From assembly GCA_020543525.1 (NCBI GenBank), contig JAHYIO010000004.1, positions 1,302,001 through 1,366,000 of the forward strand: a DNA stretch of 64,000 bases, in the 5' to 3' direction. The notes beneath the pieces were generated by a model. It ran no database searches and was not told where the DNA came from. It saw only the letters and a program-made list of their open reading frames with translations. Below, in pieces: positions 54,916 through 64,000 of the stretch (its first letter is position 1; every line of letters begins with the position of its first letter). The position numbers and the translations under genes were made by a program. Source of the stretch: Coriolopsis trogii (taxonomy: Eukaryota; Basidiomycota; Agaricomycetes; Polyporales; Polyporaceae).

Positions 54916-56274
54916 TTGCGATCTTTTCCAAACAAGAGCGTATGACCAAGCAGCAGTAACAGAGGATGCGTACCCTGAGGTACTTCATTCCTGTATTCCA
55001 TGACATACAGTGATCAGGAGCGATTGCGGACATACGCTACCATCGAGGCCGAAGTAATATGTTGGTGACTGTGATGGTCTCATGCGCTCTTAAACCTTAC
55101 ATGAGACTTTGGCAGCATGTCGCTTGACGGAAGAGCAAAATGTCTCGGATAGAGAGTCTCCATGTGCAAGAGTGAGACACGTTTCGCGAAGGACACCGGG
55201 AGGACGAGTAGTGGTACATGGAGGTTTGGGTTGAAGCGCCAGAGTCGGCACCTGAATTATCCTGATTACCGTGTGAAGCCCTGCGCAGACGAGGTTGAGC
55301 GCTACTCTCGATTGCCTCGTGGGAGAGACACACTGCCAGGTATATATTACATAGGTCCAATGCGAACCGCTTGCCTGGTGTTCACGTTGAAAGTTCCAGG
55401 CTGTACTCATCTAATCACAATCTTTCTCCATGTAGGTATCGTTTCCTATATCCGAAGGTGAGGCTCAGGCTTCAGCATTTTCTGGATCCGTGGTGCCGGA
55501 TCCGCCCCTTCAAGTGATGGCGTACGTTCACTCAGATCACCCATGATTCGAGCAAGCTGAAAATGCTGAGAAACCAGCCATTGACAGCAGCGGAACTTGT
55601 TGGAAGAGGCTGTCTGGCCATCTGTCGACTCCCGTTCAGGCAACCTACTTCTACTTACTTTCAATCTCCACTATGGCCTCAACGCTTGATCGACTGTCAG
55701 TGACTCTATTGTAGTACACGCGTATTGCGACCGTCGGTGTTGATTAATAACGACTTCCTCGACAGCTAGGGTATTACTCAAAACTCGTCAACCCTTCACA
55801 CCAGCCTCAGGTGACTCAGTTGCACCGGGCGGGGTACTGGTCAACATCATCTTCTCTTTCAATCTAGTCAGCTCCAACCGCTCGCTGCTCCACTTTTGGG
55901 TTCGCATTACTGTTGTTCGGCCTCGTGCAATTCAACTTAACGACGGTGACGGACCACAGCCTCGAAGACCCTGGTGCATTTCCCCATGAGGCTTTGAAGA
56001 TCAGCTCGACTTCGTACCGGGGATGCTGCTCGAATGCGCTCAGACGATCCGATACGGAGGTACTGCCCGGTAATACGGTTCGGAACGCTACGGCAATCCT
56101 GAGAAGGCTCGGGCTTGCCAGCCAGGCCCCTTTGCGAGCGGCAGTGCTACATAGTTTGCATTGCTGATACATCCCCCCATGCGTGATATCTGGCGTCTTC
56201 CTCTCTTTTAAGATGCCCTCTCCGGCGTGGTAGAGGGTCGAGTCCACTCTCCATCTCTCAGGCTGACTTCCGCC
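54916..56274. other. Intergenic region
   Basis: No gene was recognised. It lies between the divergent coiled-coil copy 2 and P450 genes and must contain their promoters. Confidence 0.45.
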
Positions 56275-58475
56275 ATGGACAACCTCTCTTCCGCCAGCGC
56301 TCAACTTTGTTTCTTAAGCTTGGTGTTGGGACTACTTCTAGCGTGCCTCCTCCGCCTAGTATTCTTCCGTTCTCGCTCTCCCATCCCTCTCCCTCCGGGT
56401 CCTCGGCCTCTACCACTACTTGGGAACACCATAGATCTCCCTGCAAACCAGCCTTGGACCACCTTCTCCATGTGGGGCGACATCTATGGTCTGTCTGGTT
56501 CTGACGTTGTTGGCTGTGGTGGGCCGTCAAGTCGCTGACATTTGTTGCACAGGTGGTATTGTACATGTGGCAGCCTTGGGTCAGAGCATCGTCATTCTCA
56601 ACGACGCCAAATATGCAGTCGACATGCTCGACAAAAAGGGCCTGCTATATAGCGATCGCCCCACTCTCGTGATGGGCGGTCAGCTCGTTGGCTGGGAAGA
56701 GAGTCCCGCCCTCAGCCCGTTTTGTGAGCGCTGGCAGGAATATCGCCGCATGTTCAGCAATTTCATGGGTACGAAGGCGAAGATTGAAGGATTTTATGAC
56801 GTGCTCTATGCGGAGACGCACGTCTATCTTCAGCACGTCCTGAACTCTCCTGAGGAGTGGGTTGAACACAGTCGCCGGTGTGTGTGATCTGCGCCTCTGC
56901 ACGTCTGCTCAGTACTCTTCTGAGTACGCACAGCCTAGCCGGCGGGATAGTACTCCAGCTGGCATACGGATACAAGGCGTCCGATCCAGGTGGCGAGGAA
57001 CTCGTCCGAGTTGTCGACGAGGCTGTGAACGGCTTTTCAGAGACAACGAAGACCAACGCTTTCCTTGTGGATATTTTCCCAATCTGTGAGTAGGATCCCA
57101 TCTCTCCCTTTACACGTGATGCTACTGGATCCATGCATGACAGTACGATTCGTTCCTTCTTGGTTCCCCGGCACGGCTTGGAAGCAGAAGGCTGCCTCTT
57201 ACCGAGCATATCTGGAGGAGATGCTGCATGCTCCCTTCGAGTTTGTCAAGCAACAGTTGGTACGTATGTCTTCACGCACATAGGATGTCTCACATACCTG
57301 CTGTATCAGGCTACGGGTGTTGCCCGTCCCTCCTTCACTCGTGATCAACTTGCCAAACAGACGCACTCTCTAGAACAAGAACGTGTGATTCAGTGGGCCG
57401 CTGCAGGTATCTACAGTGGTATGTTGCGATCATCTCTTCCATGAGAAGACATTTGACATAAGGCCGTGTGTAACGGCTCTAGGGGGCGCAGACACTGTGA
57501 GTTCTCGTTTATATCTCGAATGGGGTATTCGGTCTGGACTGAGTCCTGATCTCACAGACCGTGGCCGGGATCGAGGCCTTCGTCCTCTGTATCACACGCC
57601 ATTTGGAGCAGCAGCGGATTGCACTCGCTGAGATTGATCGAGTCATAGGACACGATCACCTCCCGACGTTCGCCGACCGCGAACGTTTGCCCTATTGTGA
57701 AGGACTCTACCTCGAAGTTATGCGCTACTACACAACAGTTCCCCTCGGTGAGCTTGGCACCATGTCGCTAGTCCTCATTCTCTGCCAGCCCTTATCATAG
57801 CTTTGGGTATAGGGCTCGCGCATTCATCGCGGGAGGATGATGTTCACGACGGGTATTTCATACCAAAGGGTTCCATAGTCTTTGCAAATAATTGGTCCGT
57901 ACACTCGACCCTAGCATGTCCTCCTATACGGCAGAGATTGACGACCGTTCGATATTAGGCGGTTCTTCCGAGACCCGACCACTTATCCCGATCCCGAGGT
58001 CTTCAGGCCGGAACGTTTCATCGGCGCCAATAAGCAGCTCGATCCTCGCAAGTACCTCTTTGGCTATGGCCGTCGGTATGTTTCTTCCATTGCCTCGTTT
58101 CAGCACTCATACATGTTCTTAACCTCTTGACTCTAGGGTTTGCCCAGGTGTGTCCTAGCGTACGTAGAATCATACCGTCACCGCGAGTTCAAGGATCCTC
58201 TAGGTATCCACTTAGCCGACGCGTCAATGTGGCTCGCATGCATCTCCATACTGGCTGCCTTCGAGGTCAACCCTCCAGTTAAGAACGGTCGACCTGTGAT
58301 CCCTCCCGCCGAATTCCTGGATGGTACCATCAGGTCCGTTATTATCCCGGTCTCTCGTCGGTGCTATCTTGTTCACAAAAATGTCGCAGTCACCCAAGAA
58401 AGTTCGAATGTGTGATACGACCACGCAGTACAGTCAAGGAGATAGTTGTACGAGGCCTCTCTGTCGACGCGTAGG
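56275..58475 (+). CDS. Cytochrome P450 monooxygenase
   Basis: This is a microsomal haem-thiolate monooxygenase; the substrate cannot be inferred. The N-terminal anchor C-F-L-S-L-V-L-G-L-L-L-A-C-L-L is followed by the hinge P-L-P-P-G-P-R-P-L-P-L-L-G-N. The helix C region has W-x-E-Y-R-R-M-F. The I-helix G-G-A-D-T-T is made over an intron. E-V-M-R is the ExxR motif, and F-R-P-E-R-F gives the PERF region. The haem loop F-G-Y-G-R-R-V-C-P-G is joined across an intron, followed by I-H-L-A-D-A-S. The end is S-H-P-R-K-F-E-C-V-I-R-P-R-S ... GLSVDA (TAG 58473-58475). About a dozen introns of 50-70 nt, several with GTCCGT or GTGTGT donors, all restore frame, so the gene looks intact. It resembles the CYP64/CYP5144-like fungal group. 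Confidence 0.9.
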
Positions 58476-58650
58476 ATCTTGTTGTCGGGGTGTCTGATGA
58501 TGTCCGAGTGCGGACACATCGTATCGCCATAGCGCCACTGTGGAATCTGTTCAAACAGGAGTCGCATAATTTGCATGATACGAGCATATATGAGCACAGT
58601 TGTAACGACATGAAAAATACTCGTGATCCTCCACGACCGACTGCTTGCGA

Positions 58651-61600
58651 TCATGAGACGTCGATGGTGCCACCTATACTTTCCACCGCATTTTTCAACC
58701 TGTGAGCTTCCTGGACGACGCTGTCGTTCTCGTCTTCTGCTGCTTCGGCGATGAAAGTCGCCGTCTCCGCAACGAAACCTAGACATCAATGAACACACTA
58801 TGATAACACACTGAGCCCACAAGACGTACCAAGCAACTTGTCTCCGTGAGCACGCCACAACTGTTCCGCACATGTGAGACTGAACAGCCGCACTCGCGAG
58901 TCCTCCGACCGGCTGTGCATCAGTACATTCAAATTGAGAGTCTTTGCCAACGTGTCGTCGTCGATAAGTGCCAGAAGTGAGATGAGGCATTCCTGTACAG
59001 CAGTTTTGCCTTCCGCGACGTTCATACTGATCGCTACGGGGACTTGCTGGACTGCCAGTGGGACAAACTGCCTCAACTTGTCATGTCGCCAGAAGACTAA
59101 TGGACTGCGTCAGACAGGAGATGGAAGGGCAGAAGGGAGATATACCTCTATCTTCGTCAGCTGATATTGATCTCGATGTCGTCTGGAGCATTGCCAGCCA
59201 AACCCGTCCATCCGTCTGCTTCGTAGTGCAGTCGCGAAGCTGTTCGGAAAGTGCTTGCCACGCGAACGACATGTATGGGACCATCAGAGCCTTGAAAGCC
59301 CAATCGGTCAGTCATTTGTACACTTCGGACGAGTGAAGCCCTACCTTGAAGTATTCGAGCAGTGACGCGTACGCATGGCAGAAAACGATCATCCGGTGCC
59401 CAGAAACGGAAGTGCCTGTGGATAGAATGTCGGCGCTGTCACTTCACCGTAGCGAATCTAGTGATGGACCAACCTTGAGTGAACGCCCAATCGAACATCT
59501 TCCGGAAAATGGGCCTGAATGCTGTTTCGTTCAGTTTGACGACAAGCTGGACGAAGGCAGCAATTGCGTGGCCCTCAAACTTTGCCTTAATGAGCATTTG
59601 ACATGTATTCTGAGTGAAAGCTCACATACCTCGCTGTCTCGCAACTCTGCACAAAACTCAAACACCGAGAGAAATGTTTTGAACAGTTCGCGAAGATTCT
59701 CCAGGATGGCAGGACGGGAGGCTGCTTTCACAGAGATCTTGACAACTTGAATGTAGGCAAGTATTTTGTGTTTCTGTAGGTATTGGCAAGTTAGAGATTG
59801 CTCGGGTCCATATCGCAGTCGGGATGTTTACCTCGGGGGTCGTTGACAGAGATCGAGTCCACATGGAACATAACGCAGGCAAGAGAACGTTCGGAGAGGC
59901 ACGCTTTGCTGTAGCTTTGACTAAGAGCGATACTTCGGCCGTATCGGCCGCGGATGCTCTCCAGCTATCAAGGAAAAGCTCGACTACCAACAGTATTTCC
60001 GTCTCTCCCCAGAATGTCGGAATGGAAGAGAGGATATTAAAAAGGACGTTTGCCGTCGCTGCCACGAATGCAGCTTCATCTGTAGAACGTTTTCAGTACG
60101 CAACCTCTCAACAGAATGCAAAACGAACGTACCTGTTGATGCAGAAATGGCGTCTCGGATGCCGCCTACGCATGTTTGCACGATGTCCTTGAGGTATGGG
60201 ATTGCACGTGGCCCGAGTTTGGAGCTGGTGGGGTATGTCTTAGCGAATAGCATTATACACAACATGGGAGATGATAAGACGTACGAGAAAGCGAGCAGAG
60301 TCGTGGAAGCGGCATTACGGAGGGCCTGATGTGCTAGGCATCTCAACAATAACGGCACCGTGGCGGCGATCGAGTTCTCCTCCCCAGGGGCAAGAGTGTT
60401 ACTGATGGCGGTCAGAGCCTGCAATGCAGGGCGGGAAAGCGACGCTTCTTGCGCAGTTGTGAGTATGTCGCGGATCGTGTCGAGGATCTTCACCACCGAG
60501 CCTGTTAGAGAACGACGGGCCTTCTCAGCAACTTGTGTAAGGCGCTCGGAAAGCAGCTCAAGCGCGCCGGCTTGTGCCTACAACAAACAACCATCTGTTA
60601 GGAAGGACATTCGCAGCGAATAAACCAGGCTCACATATACAGATCCCGATTCGAGAAGCGTGAGGACACCCGAAACGAAGTCAGGTGCCGACATGACCCC
60701 AAGGGTGCTAGCCATAGCGGATCGAGCGGCACTAGCTATTTCGAGATAGGAGGCGTCATCTGGTCGTGCAGTTGAGATGGCAAGGAGTAGTACGAGAAGA
60801 TCCTTGCTAAAAGTCCGCTCCTTGTCTGAATGAGACAGCGCTGTGGCACGGAGGCGCCGCAATGCGTGATCAGTGAACATCAATAGGGCGGCTGCGCGTC
60901 GCTTGGCAGCTAGTTCAACATGTGTTTGCTCGTCATCACTAGAGTCAGGGTAAGTAACAGGAGTGATTCCAAAACAAAGGCTTCTTACGCGGCAGGGTCC
61001 TCCAAGAACGATGACGCGGATGAGCCGTCATTATGGATGAGTCTTTGGACTTCGTGCGCGAGTGCGACAAGTGACTGAGATAGCCACAGATTAGATGTAA
61101 ACTTGCGAGATAATACTGATTAAGAAGCACGCACAGATAGTTGCACATCGGCCGCATAGTGTTCGTGGAGGGCCAGAGGCAAAAACAGTGAACCTACAGA
61201 CTCGGCAGGCGTTTGCCGTACGACACGGCTCGAGACACGATCGACGAGGAGCATCGCGACCGGGGCAAGGAAATCGGCCGGGCCGAGGGTGTCGACGAGG
61301 TGCGAGAAGAAGCTGAAAGAAATCGCCGGGATTAGTAACCAGACATCGAGACGAGGTATGTTGATTCGCGTACTTCACACGTCGGTGTCGAGGAATATGA
61401 TTTGCAGCATTGGTGAAGACGCGCAAGAATTCCCGCGAGGCTTGATAGAGCTCCACCCCAGAGGTGTGAGCGTCCTTCAGAGACGACACCATAACTGGGA
61501 CGATGCTGTCGATGGTCTATATATTCGTCAGTGGCAACTACGTCAGAACGGCAAAAGTGACGAAAGACCTTCTGGACGACTCTGAAGCTGTATGTGTCGT

Positions 61601-64000
61601 CTCTGTGGAAGACGTTCGAACCCATGAACGTGAAGATGGGCATGACATTGTGGAGGACCGCATCTGGTGCTACACGGGCCAAACTTGCCATGAGCAGGCA
61701 CGCTTGATGGAACGTCTGAGGATTCTCCGAGGCTGCGTGCTCATTAGTTGAGCGCATATCGTATGTGCACATGAAGCTTACTTCGAAGTATCTCGACGAG
61801 GGTATCCACGCGGATTGCCCCCGAGGCCACTGTGGCCATCGGCTATAATATGTTGAGTAGAACGTCTAAAGTGCACGCTTGAGAGTGCTTACCGGAAGAT
61901 TCTCGACGACGTTCTCTATCGCGGACATGAGCAACTGCTCCAAGAATCTCCTGTCGGAAGCATCAGGGTTGATGCTGCTGGTGACCTTGTGTAGCGTCTC
62001 AAGCAAGGAGGAGAGCAAGTCAAGCGAGCTAGGGATCTTGAGCGAACTGATGACTTCTGCTAGTACGGAAAGCGACGATAGATCCTCGCCGGTCGAAGGA
62101 GCCGCCCTACTATATGGAGTCGGTATACTGAGCTCCTTAGGAAAACGGATGATGCTTACTTGTCCACCCTTGGACGCTTGGCAGCCGGCTGAGTCGGACC
62201 GGCTTGTGGTTGCAGGGACACCACCAAACGGACAATGAGAGGGACGTCGTCAAGCAAGTTGACGAGTGCCTTCTTGCACACGGTACCCTACGAATACCAA
62301 TGAATCGCCCATCATTGCGGAATAGGATAGGAGTACTGACCATAGATTCATCCTCAGCTCCAATATCCAGCAACATTCGGCAGACCTGAGACTTGCGTTC
62401 AACAGAGAGCTTCGCGTACAGTCCATGCTGCAAACGATGAAGCAAGACATTGCGCGCACGGACCCACGAAGCTGAGAGTATGCAGATGAGCACTGTGAAT
62501 TCCAATAGGCGGCCGCCACTGGGTAACTTACCATCTCGGAACGACGTACTGAACAAATTCTCATACAGACTCCAAGCCGACTTCTCCGCATTATTCAGCT
62601 CCGCTGCCGACGAAGCGTCGAATGCTGAAGCGGCGGAGGCTGCCAGACCTTGGAAGTGAGGAAGGTTGACCGCGCCCTTGGCAAGGAGCTTCTCAACTGT
62701 TGGCTGCATCACTTGCACCTTCGCCTCGTTCGAGACAGCTTCCACGCTCTTGAGCAATCCAGCCTTAACGTTGAACAATGGGCATCCGTTAACATGCGAC
62801 ACCAAGTAGCAGAGTACGCGCTGCTTGTAGCTTGACGCTTGTCAGCGACAATGCTCCAGGGTGAATGATGAGGGACATACCCGGCGAGCTTTCTTGGTTC
62901 ACCCTTGCTCTGCGAGAGATGATCACTATGGAAGGCTTGCAGGTAGTCCGGATCATGGACGAGGTGATCTATGATTTCCATAATCGCCTTGACATACTTC
63001 TGGAAATCGCTCCAATCGAGGTATTGGAGGTGATCTGGATGGTAAACACCCTTCGTAAGTTCCCATCACATGCAATCGAGACTCGAGACTGCTCACCTGA
63101 GTCAGCACCATAGACGGTATCAAAGGCATAGATAGCCTCGGCTTCCTTCGAGACGCTCAGGGTGGCGATTGCAGCAATGCACCGTCCTGCGGCCTCCCGG
63201 ACGGTCGCATCCGTGCTCTGCATCATGACGAGAATAGCGGGAAATACGGTTTGGAAGTCGAGAGTCCGCTGGGTGGCGACATGTGCTTCGAGGAACGCAC
63301 ACGCATGCCTGAGGGCGGCATACTGTATATGCGTGGAGCTCTCCCGCTCGTCCTGCGATGTGAGCCAAACGCCCGCGAGAAATGCGAGGGCATCATCACC
63401 GAGATTGATGAAAAGAGAGCGCAGGAGGTACGTAGATAATAGCGGAAGAGTTACAGAGGAGTTGCTGAGACGATAAACAGCGCGGAGCAGCTGGATATAG
63501 CGAGCACCGCGGACGTTGTCCGTTGCTGTGACCTCAGATGTCTGTGTTGCAAGCCGTCAACACGATACAAAGTCGGAAATACGCGACAACTTACCGGATC
63601 CGCGGAGTGCTCAGCTATCCATACCAACGACGCACCAGGTGGCCGTGGGAAACTTGGCAAGACGGAAAGCACGGCCAACTGAAGACGGTTTAACGTATTC
63701 TGGCTGCTTGGTTTGAGTACTACGGCGCTACCAACGCTCGCATCGTCCAGAGACTGTGGCATAAGCTAATCAGTCCCGAACAATCATTGAGAGATGCAGA
63801 CTACGCACGTTGCCGACAGCGTCTAGTCCACGCATAAAGTCGCCCATTCCTTCAAGTGTCTCCAGACTCATCGCCTGAAGTACGCGATGACCTGCGTCGA
63901 CACGTTGCTCGCCACTCAGACGATTTAAGAGGGCTCGGGTGACCAGATAGCTTATAGCGCGACCATGCGGATTCTCGTCTTGGAGCTTCTCAAGGAGGGC
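58651..64000 (-). CDS. UTP10: UTP10/HEATR1, U3 snoRNP-associated HEAT-repeat protein (partial)
   Basis: This is a component of the small-subunit processome (t-UTP/UtpA) needed for rDNA transcription and 18S pre-rRNA processing in the nucleolus. The window holds the C-terminal part; the start lies beyond the right edge. Helical HEAT repeats run throughout. The BP28CT region near the end has [13 protein letters not shown]. The extreme C-terminus carries the family pattern [17 protein letters not shown] ... G-D-K-L-L-G, then [11 protein letters not shown] and D-E-N-D-S-V-V, then R-L-K-N-A-V-E-S-I (stop 58651-58653). Many short introns occur. It converges on the P450 gene with 175 bp between stops. 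Confidence 0.82.

Overview
The window comes from the nuclear genome of a basidiomycete fungus, most likely a wood- or litter-associated member of the Agaricomycetes. The reasons are dense short introns (about 50-70 nt), typical agaricomycete families (DUF6534 membrane protein, C6 zinc-cluster regulator, alcohol-oxidase-type GMC enzyme, thaumatin-like protein, microsomal P450) and a chromodomain Ty3/gypsy element in AT-rich, CpG-poor DNA. Species cannot be named from the sequence.

Layout. 1-11.6 kb is an AT-rich transposon graveyard. A degenerate Tc1/mariner-like DNA transposon (456-8645) is split by a Ty3/gypsy retrotransposon (1902-8527, 5-bp target duplication CATGC). The retroelement has lost its reverse transcriptase and RNase H but keeps an open extra reading frame of unknown function. 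A solo LTR (9772-10101, duplication GTTGA) follows. 11.6-25.8 kb is a GC-rich housekeeping block. It holds dihydrolipoamide dehydrogenase, a basic/acidic nuclear-type protein, complex I NDUFA6, a PP28/PDAP1 protein, a mitochondrial PPR protein, an SR splicing factor, a MARCH5-like E3 ligase and eIF2 gamma. Three consecutive head-to-head pairs here each place a mitochondrial gene on the minus strand about 250-275 bp from a plus-strand partner.

26-28.4 kb is a second AT-rich island, almost without CpG. It nevertheless carries an intron-dense DUF6534 gene that can be read through its splice sites. 29.4-39.7 kb holds a C6 transcription factor, a convergent alcohol oxidase whose C-terminus looks like a peroxisomal signal, and a CRIB-containing PAK/Ste20-type kinase with altered catalytic motifs.

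40.3-55 kb is a large inverted duplication. Two paralogous three-TM coiled-coil genes face each other across about 9.7 kb. They share a nearly identical 2,437-bp block that ends abruptly in the last exon, as expected for recent ectopic gene conversion. Between the arms are a thaumatin-like protein, a BAG-domain protein, a broken F-box-like gene and a half-length MFS transporter. The last part holds a complete P450 and the 3' portion of UTP10/HEATR1, which runs off the right edge.

Exon structures were read by eye from splice consensus and family conservation. Gene spans run from start to stop codon and include introns.
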